Of a stretch of DNA of 53,640 nt, positions 8,119-17,398 are shown piece by piece. Source of the DNA: Firmicutes bacterium UBA5559 (GTDB lineage Bacteria > Bacillota > Clostridia > Peptostreptococcales > Anaerovoracaceae); the NCBI GenBank assembly GCA_002425705.1, contig DIMT01000037.1, forward strand, positions 61,712-115,351, in the 5' to 3' direction. A program made the translations under genes and the position numbers. The stretch's first letter is position 1; every line of letters begins with the position of its first letter. Under the pieces are notes generated by a model that was not told where the DNA came from, did not search any database, and saw only the letters and a program-made list of their open reading frames with translations.

Positions 8119-8925
8119 CTATAAAAATTTGCTTTTGACTTTAGCCCAGAAGTCATAGGATTCGAAGCGCAGCAACCGGACTTCTTTGTTGGACAGGTTG
8201 ATGCTGAGGCTTTCGATGTCTTCATAGGGGTATTCGGATCCATCCACCAGAATATTCAGTTGGTGATCCTTGGTGTACTCCGGGATGATGCCCAGGGAAG
8301 AATCGGTGGGCAGCAGGATGCTGGAAGTGAAGGACCGGTAAGCCGTCGTATTCATGGGTGCAATGGGAGTCAGCTGGAGCAGGTTGAGCCGGGGATCGAC
8401 GATGGAGCCCCCCAGGGAGTAATTGTAGGCCGTACTGCCGGCAGACGTGGCTACCAGGATTCCGTCGCCGCTGAATCGCTCGATAAAGCTGCCTCCGATG
8501 GAAATGTTCAGATGAACCGAATAGGAACGATTCCCTTTGATGATGATTTCATTGAGTCCCCGGTGTAAGATTTCTTCTCCGCTGCTGGTCTGGCCGATGA
8601 CCTTGACGGTGGATAAATGCTGAATATGGTATTTATTCTGCTTATAGTGGAAAATGAAATCGTCCAGCTGATTGGGCAGGATCTCCTGGAAGAATCCAAG
8701 GTGACCGGTGTTGATGCCAATAAAAGGAATCCGCGGAAAATCAAGCCGATGGACAGCCTGAAGAAAGGACCCGTCTCCACCGATGCAGACGATCAGCTCG
8801 GCCTCCGGGTGAAAATCACAGGTAGTCTTAAAACCGCTTTTTTCCAGTTTCGCTTTCAGGACTTCTCCGGTTTCCAGGGAAAACCGGTTGCCGTTGGCAA
8901 AGATGCAGATTACTCGTTCTTTCAT
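8119..8925 (-). CDS. nadK: NAD kinase
   Basis: 268 residues. It phosphorylates NAD to NADP using ATP or polyphosphate. The GGDG catalytic motif is in CIGGDGSFLQAV, NTGHLGFFQE follows it, and the C-terminal all-beta domain contains DGILVATSAGSTAYNYSLGG, all diagnostic of the family. Length is normal for the Firmicute enzymes. A good SD (GGAGG, 7 bases) precedes the ATG. It lies between pepF and the pseudouridine synthase with 13-base gaps on both sides. Confidence 0.95.
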   Translation of the reverse strand: MKERVICIFANGNRFSLETGEVLKAKLEKSGFKTTCDFHPEAELIVCIGGDGSFLQAVHRLDFPRIPFIGINTGHLGFFQEILPNQLDDFIFHYKQNKYHIQHLSTVKVIGQTSSGEEILHRGLNEIIIKGNRSYSVHLNISIGGSFIERFSGDGILVATSAGSTAYNYSLGGSIVDPRLNLLQLTPIAPMNTTAYRSFTSSILLPTDSSLGIIPEYTKDHQLNILVDGSEYPYEDIESLSINLSNKEVRLLRFESYDFWAKVKSKFL

Positions 8926-8938
8926 AAGATATCCTCCG

Positions 8939-10738
8939 TTAGATCAAGGCTTCCAGTTCATCAATAAGTCCGGAAAAAATCTTCATGGCTTCGTCTATCG
9001 GCTCTGGACGGCTCATATCCACTCCGGCAATTTTCAGCAGTTCGATGGGGTAGTTGCTTTCCCCGGATCGAAGGAAGTCGATGTATGCATCCCTGGCCGT
9101 CTGGCCTTCCTCCAGAATCTTCCGGGAAATGGCTGCTGCAGCGGAAAATCCAGTGGCGTATTTATATACATAGAAGGCGTTATAAAAATGGGGGATACGA
9201 GCCCATTCATACTTTATTTCGTCGTCCAGTACCACATCCGGACCGAAGTACTTTCTCACCAGGGCCAGATATTCCCTGCACAGGAAGTCGGAAGTAAGGG
9301 CTTCACCCCGCTCCACAGCAAGGTGGGTCAGCAGCTCAAACTCAGCGAACATAGTCTGCCGGAATACAGTTGAACGGAATTCCTCAATATATAGGTTCAG
9401 CAGATACTTTTTTGTCAGGGCATCCTTTTCATCAGCAATCATTTGTTTCATCATCAAAGCCTCGTTGACGGTGGATGCCACTTCAGCAGTGAAGATGGAG
9501 TGGCCACCGTATATAAAGGGCTGGGATTCCCTGGTATACAGGGAATGCATGGAGTGGCCCATCTCATGGGCCAGGGTAAATACATCCTTCAGCTTGTCGC
9601 TGTAGTTCATCAGGATATAGGGCATGCTGTCATAGCTGCCAAAGCTGTAGGCACCGCTGGTTTTTCCTTCGTTTTCATAAACATCTACCCAACCCTGCTT
9701 CACGCCCTGTTCCATTTTTTCCAGGTAATCGGGTCCAAGGGCTTCCAGACCCTTTTTCATGAGCTGGACACCCTCCTCATAGGAAACGGATTTCCGGGGA
9801 ACATCAAAGAGAGGGACGTACACGTCGTACATGTGAAGTTCATCCAGCCCCAGGAGTTTTTTGCGGATCTGAACATACCGCATCAGGGAATCCAGGTTTC
9901 GGTTTACCGTATCCACCAGATTAAAATAAACCTCCGGGTTAATATTGTCGCCGGAGAGAGCGGCATCCAGGGAGGATGGGTAATTTCGCAGTCGGGCCTG
10001 GACCACATCGGTCTTTGTGTTGTAGTTGTATAGGGCTGCCAGGGTGTTGATCTGAGCCTTATAGGGGGCATACATGGCCTCAAATGCTTCTTTTCGAACC
10101 CGCTGGTCTTTGCTTTCCATAAACCCGATGAAGCGGCCGTGGGTCAGCTCCACCTTTTCTCCATTTTCATCGGTAATTTCATCAAATCGCATGTCGGCGT
10201 TGTTCAGCATGCTGAAGACGTTGTTGGTAGCTCCGGTGATCTCGCTGTATTGGGCCATGATGTTTTCTTCCGCCGGCGTCAGGATATGAGCTTTTTCCCG
10301 GAAAGCGCTTTCAATGGCAAAACGATAAGTTTCCAGCCCCGGACACTGTTCATAGAACTCATGGATTTGTTCCGGTCGGATTTCAAGAAGCTCCGGGGTA
10401 AAGAAGGAGAGGGCGGAGGCGGCTCTGGCTACCAGAGAGCTGCATCGGTCGTTCATATTCTGATACTGTTCCAGTCGGTTATCTTCATCCTTTTTCATGC
10501 GGGAATAAACGTACATCCGCTCCAGGATCAGCCAGATTTCATCCTTTTTCTGATAAGCAGCCAACAGGGCTTCTCCGCTTTGAGAAAGAGTACCGCTGAA
10601 GGAGGGATAAAGGCTTATAAGGCCGCTGACCTCTTCAAAATCTTGTTCCCAACGACTTTCCTCCGGGTACATGGCTTCGATATTCCATTTGTAACGATTG
10701 TCGATTTCCTGTCTGCTGCGATTCTTTACCGGCTTCAT
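8939..10738 (-). CDS. pepF: oligoendopeptidase F
   Basis: 599 residues, M3B zinc metallopeptidase. The zinc site is H391-E-M-G-H395 in LAHEMGHSMHSL, with the third ligand in the downstream TAEVASTVNEAL block. It cleaves short peptides in the cytoplasm; there is no signal peptide. Start choice: an in-frame ATG 21 bases further upstream exists, but GGGAGG lies 6-7 bases before the ATG at 10,738, which starts MKPVKNRSRQ. It heads the leftward operon and is transcribed from the divergent promoter region shared with murI. Confidence 0.95.
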   Translation of the reverse strand: MKPVKNRSRQEIDNRYKWNIEAMYPEESRWEQDFEEVSGLISLYPSFSGTLSQSGEALLAAYQKKDEIWLILERMYVYSRMKKDEDNRLEQYQNMNDRCSSLVARAASALSFFTPELLEIRPEQIHEFYEQCPGLETYRFAIESAFREKAHILTPAEENIMAQYSEITGATNNVFSMLNNADMRFDEITDENGEKVELTHGRFIGFMESKDQRVRKEAFEAMYAPYKAQINTLAALYNYNTKTDVVQARLRNYPSSLDAALSGDNINPEVYFNLVDTVNRNLDSLMRYVQIRKKLLGLDELHMYDVYVPLFDVPRKSVSYEEGVQLMKKGLEALGPDYLEKMEQGVKQGWVDVYENEGKTSGAYSFGSYDSMPYILMNYSDKLKDVFTLAHEMGHSMHSLYTRESQPFIYGGHSIFTAEVASTVNEALMMKQMIADEKDALTKKYLLNLYIEEFRSTVFRQTMFAEFELLTHLAVERGEALTSDFLCREYLALVRKYFGPDVVLDDEIKYEWARIPHFYNAFYVYKYATGFSAAAAISRKILEEGQTARDAYIDFLRSGESNYPIELLKIAGVDMSRPEPIDEAMKIFSGLIDELEALI

Positions 10739-10766
10739 ATTTTTCCTCCCAATTGGCAAATATCTA

Positions 10767-10842
10767 TTCTATTTCCTTGCTTTTTATACTATAATAGTAA
10801 CGTGCAATAATCTATTATAGCACAATCTGAAAGGAAATAGAA
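10767..10842. promoter_or_regulatory. divergent, mirror-image promoter pair (murI rightward, pepF leftward)
   Basis: Rightward: TTCTAT (10767-10772), 17 bp, TATAAT (10790-10795). Leftward, on the other strand: TTCTAT (10842-10837), 17 bp, TATAAT (10819-10814). Beyond the hexamers the two copies share TTCTATTTCCTT at the -35 end and CTATAATAG at the -10 end. They face each other, so each transcript runs across the other promoter. The -10 boxes are consensus; the -35 boxes are weak. Confidence 0.6.
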
Positions 10843-10845
10843 AGC

Positions 10846-11676
10846 ATGAACAACAGCCCCATCGGTTTTTTCGACTCCGGTCTGGGAGGCCTGACCTGCA
10901 TACCCCATTTGATGAAACGGCTTCCAGGGGAGAGGGTGATTTATTTTGGGGATACCGCCAGGACTCCATATGGATCCAAAGCAGTTTCTACTATTCGATT
11001 TTTCTCCCTAGAGATAGCGGATTTTCTGGTCCATAAAGGGGTTAAACACATTGTTATCGCCTGCAATACGGTGAGTGCCACCAGTCTGACCGAACTGCGC
11101 AGTCGTTATCCGAATCTGACGGTTACCGGCATTATTGAACCGGCCGCCGAAGCGACTGCCAACGCAGCAGGCGAGGGTAGCAGAATTGGGGTAATCGGGA
11201 CCAAGGTCACCATTAGAAGCGGTATTTACGAAAAAGAAATTAAAGCACGAAATTCCCGGGTTCAGGTTTTTTCTAAAGCCTGTCCGGCCTTTGTACCCCT
11301 TATCGAAGAGGGAATCATCAACAACGAAATCATGAACCTGACCATCCGTTACTATCTGGACGAATTCGTTGGAAATAATAAAATTGATACGCTGGTGCTG
11401 GGATGCACCCATTACCCGCTGATCCGGAGCAATCTGGAAAGCCTGTATCCCGGATTGACCATAGTGGATCCGTCGGAAATCGTCATCGATACCCTGGAAA
11501 GAGAACTGAGGGAACAAAATGCTCTGGCCTGCTGTCCTACTTTGGACAACACCTTTTATGCCAGCGACCTCTCAGAGAATTTTCTGAATATGATCGATAC
11601 CATTTTTGAAGCCGAACCGGTCAAGGTCAAGTTCAAGAACTTTGATTTGGAAGATGTCAGAATGGAGGGAAAATAG
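10846..11676 (+). CDS. murI: glutamate racemase
   Basis: 276 residues. It makes D-Glu for the peptidoglycan stem peptide. The glycine-rich N terminus IGFFDSGLGGLTC and the two catalytic cysteines, C73 in IACNTVSA and C187 in LGCTHYPLI, identify it. The ATG follows AAAGGAAA. The gene starts about 50 bases after the rightward promoter and is followed, one base later, by the acidic protein gene. Together with murE and the aspartate racemase it gives this region three cell-wall precursor enzymes within 8 kb. Confidence 0.95.
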   Translation: MNNSPIGFFDSGLGGLTCIPHLMKRLPGERVIYFGDTARTPYGSKAVSTIRFFSLEIADFLVHKGVKHIVIACNTVSATSLTELRSRYPNLTVTGIIEPAAEATANAAGEGSRIGVIGTKVTIRSGIYEKEIKARNSRVQVFSKACPAFVPLIEEGIINNEIMNLTIRYYLDEFVGNNKIDTLVLGCTHYPLIRSNLESLYPGLTIVDPSEIVIDTLERELREQNALACCPTLDNTFYASDLSENFLNMIDTIFEAEPVKVKFKNFDLEDVRMEGK

Positions 11677-11677
11677 C

Positions 11678-12289
11678 ATGAGTCTGGAAGAACTGCTGGA
11701 AATACTGGATTTAGAAGAAGCTGAGGATTTTCAGTTTTTTGAAAATTTTGCTGACTTGATGGAGTATGACGGAGAAATCCGTTATGAAGATTTGTATGCA
11801 CTGATCAAGAGGGTGGACATGGTCAGCCTGGGAGAGTTCATTGAAACCTATCTGGATGAAATTCTGGAAGGCATTCCCTCCGAGTATGGGATTGAGGTTT
11901 ATACCTTTCTGACATCGGTGAAAATGATGCTTCTGGGGCTGGCAGAGTCCATTGCAGCGGCCGAAGAAGAGGAAGAGCGGGATGAAATGTCTGTCTTCGT
12001 GGAGGAGCTGTTCAAGTTCCGGAACTGGCTGACTCACGAAAGCGAAGTCCGCCTGATCCGCACAAAGGATAAGAAAGTCCTGGTAGTGACATTGCTGGAG
12101 GCGGTAACCGCCTACCGGGTTGAAAAACTGGGAGATGACGAATACGAATATGATTTTTCCGAGTGTATTCCCTATGAAATAGACGAGTACATGGTTTCGG
12201 TAGCATCTGCATTATCCTCCATGGAGGATGAAGAGGAGGAAGACGAAGACTACGGGGACGGAGATGAGGAAGCCGTGTTCGAGGAATGA
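11678..12289 (+). CDS. conserved acidic protein of unknown function
   Basis: 203 residues, not recognised. It is strongly acidic, with a Glu/Asp run near residue 92 (AAAEEEEERDEM) and a poly-acidic tail (MEDEEEEDEDYGDGDEEAVF). Predicted mostly helical and soluble; no signal peptide or membrane helix. The start is the ATG at 11,678, with GGAGG 9 bases upstream; an earlier in-frame ATG lies inside murI. It starts 1 base after the murI stop and ends 6 bases before the transporter fusion gene, so it belongs to the murI operon. Confidence 0.7.
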   Translation: MSLEELLEILDLEEAEDFQFFENFADLMEYDGEIRYEDLYALIKRVDMVSLGEFIETYLDEILEGIPSEYGIEVYTFLTSVKMMLLGLAESIAAAEEEEERDEMSVFVEELFKFRNWLTHESEVRLIRTKDKKVLVVTLLEAVTAYRVEKLGDDEYEYDFSECIPYEIDEYMVSVASALSSMEDEEEEDEDYGDGDEEAVFEE

Positions 12290-12295
12290 GGACTT

Positions 12296-14137
12296 ATGGG
12301 CAATCGAGAATATAAGCTTGGAATGGCAGCTGCCCTTGGAAGCGCTGTGATATGGGGTTTTCTGCCAATCTACTGGCAGGCCTTAAGACCCATCGACTCC
12401 GTCGTCATCATTTTTTACCGGATTGTTTTCGTAGCATTGGTGACCTTTCTCCTGTCTCTTCGAATCTATGGTTTAGAGGCGATACTTGCTCCACTGAGGA
12501 TCAAAGGCAATAAGCCGAAATTTTTTCTGGCTGGCCTGCTGATCACTGTCAACTGGAGCATTTATATTGCTGCCGTCAATGCGGATTACGTAATACAGAC
12601 GGTTATAGGTTATTATATTGAACCTCTGATGGTATCCATGTTCGGGGTTCTGATTTTTCATGAGAAACTGAACCGGTACAAGGTGATTTCTCTGTCTATG
12701 GCCCTGCTTGGAGTACTGATCATGGTTTTGTACTACGGGAGGTTCCCGGTCATCGCTCTGAGTCTGGCCCTGACCTTTGCCGTTTATACAGCCTTAAAAA
12801 AGAGCTACCGGCTGGAAGCAGTACTGTCCCTCTTTTATGAAACCATGTTTCTGGTACCCCCGGCTCTGATCATGGTTTTTTATTATGAATCCAGGGGTAT
12901 CGGAGCCTTTGGCGTTGGCAGCGGATTTCAGATCTTCCTGCTGAGCCTCATCGGAATCTGTACTTCAGCCCCGTTGATCCTTTTCACCATGGGTGCCAAC
13001 CGGATCACCATGGTCAACCTGGGCATCATCGAATACATCTCACCATCCATATCCCTGATCCTTGGAATTTATCTGTTCCGGGAGCCTTTTGACCGGATTC
13101 AGTTTCTGTGCTTTGTCCTTATCTGGATCGGTTTGGCGGTATTTACCTATGGGGAAAGCAAGGAACAGAAGCAAATGAATCAGAGAAAAGAATTATTCCG
13201 GGATTTCCCCGGCCAGGACCGGCTGCAGATGCCGGATAAAGTAACAAGGGTCACAGCAGGAGCCGGTGGAGAAGCCCTGTTGATTACAGGCAGCAGTAAA
13301 AATGCCCTGCTTGACACGGGCATGGCTTATTGTGGCGAACAAATGATCACGAATGTTAAGGACCAGTTGAATAAAAACGGAGGGACTTTGGATTATATCC
13401 TGCTGAGCCATACCCATTATGATCACATTGGGGCATTGCCCCTGGTTCTCCGAGAATGGCCGGAAGCGGTGGTTTGCGGTGCCCCCTATTGTAAGAGGGT
13501 ATTTGACAGTCCGGGTGCAAGGAAAAAAATGGCGGATCTCAGCTTGGTTGCCTGGAAAAAATATACAGGCAATGCTCCTGAAATCTTTGATATGAGCGGA
13601 CTCCGACTGGATTTGCCCCTGGATGACTCAAGCATGATTTCTTTGGGCGAAGAATCCATTTTAGCCTTTTCTACGAAAGGCCATACCGACTGCTCCATGA
13701 CTTATGCCCTGGAACCGGACGGAATCCTGTTTACCAGTGAGAGCACAGGCGTACTGGAGTCTTCGTCCTATATGCATATTCCCATATTGAAAAGTTTCCG
13801 GGATTCAATGGAATCGTTGGAAAAGTGCCGAAAATATCCGGTCCAGGTACTGATTTCACCCCACTATGGGGTGGTCCCCGGCTTTTTTACGGAGGACTAC
13901 TGGGAAATGTTTCGGCAGGGAGCAGAGGATAAAAAGGATTTTATCCGGGAACTATATGAAAAGGGCCTGAGGGAAGAAGAAATGCTGGATCCTTATACAA
14001 AGCGCTATTGGAATGATACCAGAAGCGCGGAGCAGCCCCGGGAAGCCTTCCTGGAAAATGCACGAAACATTATCCGGGCAGTCTTGTCGGATGTAATCAG
14101 GGAGAACACCGGAGAAACAGGAGACGGACATGCATGA
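12296..14137 (+). CDS. fusion of a RarD/EamA-type transporter with a metallo-beta-lactamase-fold hydrolase
   Basis: 613 residues in one frame. Residues 1 to about 290 are a RarD-like drug/metabolite transporter: ten hydrophobic helices and the opening GSAVIWGFLPIYWQAL. Residues 300-613 are a metallo-beta-lactamase-fold domain with H372-T-H-Y-D-H377 in LSHTHYDHIGALPL and a later FSTKGHTDCSM. These parts are normally separate proteins. An internal ATG at 13,175 (residue 294), preceded by AAGGA, sits exactly at the domain border, so the hydrolase may also be made on its own or the two genes may have fused by loss of a stop codon. Substrates are unknown. The last 8 bases overlap the next gene. 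Confidence 0.85.
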   Translation: MGNREYKLGMAAALGSAVIWGFLPIYWQALRPIDSVVIIFYRIVFVALVTFLLSLRIYGLEAILAPLRIKGNKPKFFLAGLLITVNWSIYIAAVNADYVIQTVIGYYIEPLMVSMFGVLIFHEKLNRYKVISLSMALLGVLIMVLYYGRFPVIALSLALTFAVYTALKKSYRLEAVLSLFYETMFLVPPALIMVFYYESRGIGAFGVGSGFQIFLLSLIGICTSAPLILFTMGANRITMVNLGIIEYISPSISLILGIYLFREPFDRIQFLCFVLIWIGLAVFTYGESKEQKQMNQRKELFRDFPGQDRLQMPDKVTRVTAGAGGEALLITGSSKNALLDTGMAYCGEQMITNVKDQLNKNGGTLDYILLSHTHYDHIGALPLVLREWPEAVVCGAPYCKRVFDSPGARKKMADLSLVAWKKYTGNAPEIFDMSGLRLDLPLDDSSMISLGEESILAFSTKGHTDCSMTYALEPDGILFTSESTGVLESSSYMHIPILKSFRDSMESLEKCRKYPVQVLISPHYGVVPGFFTEDYWEMFRQGAEDKKDFIRELYEKGLREEEMLDPYTKRYWNDTRSAEQPREAFLENARNIIRAVLSDVIRENTGETGDGHA

Positions 14138-14681
14138 CAGGATTCGGAAAACCACCTTCGACTTATTTTTTGAAGAGCGGGAAGCTCTGATTTTCAAGTA
14201 TAAGAAGGGGGATCTTTCCAAAAGGGAATTTATCGAAGAACACTATTATTACATCACCCGGATGGATCTGAAGCCCTTTCAGAAAATCGACTCTTTTGAA
14301 AAGGGAATCTATAATTATCAGTATCATAATGTCATTGCCAAGTACAATCAGCTGCGGATGCGAGACAAAAAATTGATGGAAAAACATCCGGAGCTGATTC
14401 GGGAACTGGATGCCAAAGTCAATTTTCATTATCGGAAAAAAGATGATGCTATACGGCAGTTGCTCCGATACCTGGATTACAACAACATGGAAGCTTATTA
14501 CATCAAGGCAAAGTCCGACTTCCTGGATAATAAACTGATAGAAATTCTACTCCATGATTATGAGGGAGTCATCCTGCATACCATCAATCCAGGTATTGTG
14601 GAAGAACTGAAAGAGGAAGGGGTCTTCCAACCCGTCCGAAAACGATCCCGGATTGACGATTACGTCAACAAGAAATACTAA
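14130..14681 (+). CDS. conserved protein of unknown function
   Basis: 183 residues, not assigned. It is charged and helical, rich in Lys, Tyr and Asp/Glu (RDKKLMEKHPELIRELDAKV), without signal peptide, membrane helices or cysteines. The start overlaps the preceding fusion gene by 8 bases, and the stop is 20 bases before the MBOAT gene, so it is inside the same operon. Frame, ribosome binding (GGAGA upstream) and codon use look like a real gene. Nothing in the sequence gives a function. Confidence 0.7.
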   Translation: MHDRIRKTTFDLFFEEREALIFKYKKGDLSKREFIEEHYYYITRMDLKPFQKIDSFEKGIYNYQYHNVIAKYNQLRMRDKKLMEKHPELIRELDAKVNFHYRKKDDAIRQLLRYLDYNNMEAYYIKAKSDFLDNKLIEILLHDYEGVILHTINPGIVEELKEEGVFQPVRKRSRIDDYVNKKY

Positions 14682-14701
14682 AGAAAGAGACCGGTGGCCG
14701 A

Positions 14702-16159
14702 ATGCTGTTTTCATCGCTGATATTCATATTTCTGTTTCTTCCCGCGGTGGTAATCCTCTATTATGGGCTTTTTCGCTTCAGCCGGAAACTTCAGAATGCT
14801 TTTTTGCTGGCAGCCAGTTTGGGATTTTATGCCTGGGGAGAACCTTGGTTCGTTCTGGTCATGATGGGTTCCATTTTGTTCAACTGGCTTTTCGGATTAC
14901 TGGTTTTTCGGTTTCGGGAAAATAGGTTTCATGCCAGGCTGATCATCACGGGCATGCTGTTGGTTAATCTGGGTATTATATTCGTATTCAAATACCTGAT
15001 GTTCACCCTGGAAAACCTGAATCGCTTCTTTGGGTCTTCCTTTGGTGTACCGTCGATTATACTGCCCATCGGAATATCTTTTTTTACCTTTCAGGCCATA
15101 TCCTATGTGATTGATGTATATCGGGGAAAGGGAAATCCCCAGCGGAATCCCTTGAACGTGGGACTCTATATATCCTTTTTTCCCCAGTTGATTGCAGGCC
15201 CTATCGTCCGGTATGAAACCATTGCAGACCAGATCATGAATAGAAGGGAGACTTGGACCGGATTTTCGGAAGGAGCAACCCGTTTCCTGATTGGATTTAT
15301 GAAGAAAGTCCTGCTGGCTAATAATTTCGCTCTGTTGGCTGATAAAGCCTTCAGTATGCCGGCAGATGAGATATCCTTTTCCTTTGCCTGGTTTGGAGCC
15401 ATTTGCTATACCCTTCAGATTTATTATGATTTTTCCGGATATTCGGATATGGCCATCGGTCTTGGACGGATGTTCGGATTCCGTTTTCCTGAAAATTTCA
15501 ATTACCCCTATATTTCCCGATCCACTACAGAATTCTGGCGCCGATGGCACATTTCTCTCGGTTCCTGGTTTCGGGATTACGTGTATTTCCCCCTGGGGGG
15601 TAGTCGTGTCAACAGCCGGAAACGGATCGTTTTTAATCTGCTGGTGGTGTGGTCTCTGACCGGACTTTGGCATGGAGCCAACTGGACTTTTATTTTATGG
15701 GGATTGCTTTATTTTGTTTCCATATCCTTTGAAAAATTAACCGGTTTTGAAAGTCTGGGGCAGAAAAGCCATCCGGTTCTGACGATGGTGCTGAAGCATT
15801 TTTATACCTTGATGCTGGTGATTTTTGGCTGGGTTTTATTTCGGTCTGAAAATCTGACCTATGCAACTCAGTATCTTTCAGCCATGCTGGGATTGTCCGC
15901 TGGTTCTGCCGCATCTGGAGCTGCCTGGGTTTATGCCCTTGAAAACTGGGTTTTCCTGGTTGCCGGAATCTGCTTTTCCATGCCTGTTGCTCCGGCTCTT
16001 CGCCGATGGTTCACCAGGAACAGGAGGGAACCGGTTCTGCGCAAAATGATTATTCCCGGACAAATCGTCTTTGGATTAGCGATAACTGGATTGTTCCTCA
16101 TCGGTGTCACGTATCTGGTGAAAGGTTCCTATAATCCCTTTATTTATTTCAACTTCTGA
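14702..16159 (+). CDS. MBOAT-family O-acyltransferase (AlgI-like)
   Basis: 485 residues, integral membrane protein. It has the family signatures TTEFWRRWHISLGSWFRDY (H283) and GLWHGANWTFILWG with the invariant H324. AlgI/DltB-type proteins move an acyl group, usually acetyl, across or onto the outer face of the membrane for O-acetylation of extracellular polysaccharide. The next gene, 15 bases on, encodes a DHHW/AlgX-like protein that is the usual extracytoplasmic acetyl transfer partner. Substrate unknown; DltB is unlikely because no dltA, dltC or dltD is nearby. Confidence 0.92.
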   Translation: MLFSSLIFIFLFLPAVVILYYGLFRFSRKLQNAFLLAASLGFYAWGEPWFVLVMMGSILFNWLFGLLVFRFRENRFHARLIITGMLLVNLGIIFVFKYLMFTLENLNRFFGSSFGVPSIILPIGISFFTFQAISYVIDVYRGKGNPQRNPLNVGLYISFFPQLIAGPIVRYETIADQIMNRRETWTGFSEGATRFLIGFMKKVLLANNFALLADKAFSMPADEISFSFAWFGAICYTLQIYYDFSGYSDMAIGLGRMFGFRFPENFNYPYISRSTTEFWRRWHISLGSWFRDYVYFPLGGSRVNSRKRIVFNLLVVWSLTGLWHGANWTFILWGLLYFVSISFEKLTGFESLGQKSHPVLTMVLKHFYTLMLVIFGWVLFRSENLTYATQYLSAMLGLSAGSAASGAAWVYALENWVFLVAGICFSMPVAPALRRWFTRNRREPVLRKMIIPGQIVFGLAITGLFLIGVTYLVKGSYNPFIYFNF

Positions 16160-16174
16160 TCAGGAGCCTGATTT

Positions 16175-17398
16175 ATGAGAAAAGAAAAACTGACCACAAT
16201 CCTATATATAGCGGTGACCATGGTTTTTATGGTGGGAATGTTTCTCTACGAGGATAATCGCCCTCTGGAGGATTTCCTGACCGAGTATCGCAATACGGTA
16301 CCTGCCGGAACGCCGGTGCTGGAGAGGATTCAGGGAGCTATTGATGCAGCGGAAACCATCATGATCCGGGACACCTACCGGCGGGAAGATATGAACGAAC
16401 TGTTCGGATTGACCCAGCGGCTGCTTGGGAAATCAATTCTGCCGGATCCGGCTTATGGAGAAATCTACCGGACAGACTTCGGCCAGATCACCTATCGGGT
16501 GGAAAAGAAGGATGTCAGCGGGGCTGTACAAAAGACTCTGGAGTTTAAGGAAAAACTGGATCAGGCGGGCATACCCCTGCTGTTTGTTTTAGCTCCCTTC
16601 AAAGTGGACGGGGAGAATAGCGGACTGCCTCCTCATGTTACCGACTATGCCGACATTAATGGGAATCGATTTCTTGCTGAAATACAAGAAGGAGGGGTAG
16701 AAGTTCTGGATCTGAGGGAAAGCCTGAGGCATGGTAATGCCAATCAAAAGGATCTTTTCTTTGATACGGATCACCATTGGCGGATTGAAACCGCCTTTGA
16801 TGCTACCTGGACCATCGGACATCAGCTCAATCGGGCATACGGATTTCAAATCGACGAAAAGCTGATGGATATCGGATCATACGGAGTCACTACCTACGAA
16901 AATTTTTTCCTGGGTTCCATGGGGAGGAGAACCGGATTCCGGTATGCGGGAATCGACGACTTTACCTATATCTATCCACAATTTCCTACGGACATGACCG
17001 TGGAACAGATCGATGGGGGGCAGCATCTCCTCACCCGGGGAGCCTTCTCGGTATCCATGATTAATCCGGAGAACCTGTCTCCGGAAAATCCTCCGGATAC
17101 CAACCGTTATGCGGTGTATAAGGGGGATCATGAAGAACTGATTTTCCGGAATCATCTGGAAGGGGAGGGTAGGATCCTGATGATCAAAGACTCCTTTGCC
17201 CTGCCGGTATATTCCTTTCTGGCTCCGGCGGTTTCAGAACTCCGGGCTCTGGACATGCGGTTCTTTAACAGGAATGTGGCAGACTATACGGCAGACTATC
17301 GACCGGACGTGGTGATCATCCTGTACAACGGTGACTGCTTTAATAAAGAAATGTTTGATTTTAAACTGGAAATGAGGACTGAAAATGAAGAACAATAA
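16175..17398 (+). CDS. DHHW-type, AlgX/AlgJ-like acetyltransferase partner of the MBOAT protein
   Basis: 407 residues. An N-terminal membrane anchor (TILYIAVTMVFMVGMFLY) places the rest outside the membrane. The DHHW motif is at residues 199-202 in FFDTDHHWRIETAF, and a serine motif KDSFALPVYSFLAP near residue 340 completes the SGNH-like catalytic set. Such proteins take the acyl group from an MBOAT partner and transfer it to a surface glycan. The gene follows the MBOAT gene closely and overlaps the next gene by 14 bases, so all three are probably one operon acting at the cell surface. Confidence 0.85.
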   Translation: MRKEKLTTILYIAVTMVFMVGMFLYEDNRPLEDFLTEYRNTVPAGTPVLERIQGAIDAAETIMIRDTYRREDMNELFGLTQRLLGKSILPDPAYGEIYRTDFGQITYRVEKKDVSGAVQKTLEFKEKLDQAGIPLLFVLAPFKVDGENSGLPPHVTDYADINGNRFLAEIQEGGVEVLDLRESLRHGNANQKDLFFDTDHHWRIETAFDATWTIGHQLNRAYGFQIDEKLMDIGSYGVTTYENFFLGSMGRRTGFRYAGIDDFTYIYPQFPTDMTVEQIDGGQHLLTRGAFSVSMINPENLSPENPPDTNRYAVYKGDHEELIFRNHLEGEGRILMIKDSFALPVYSFLAPAVSELRALDMRFFNRNVADYTADYRPDVVIILYNGDCFNKEMFDFKLEMRTENEEQ

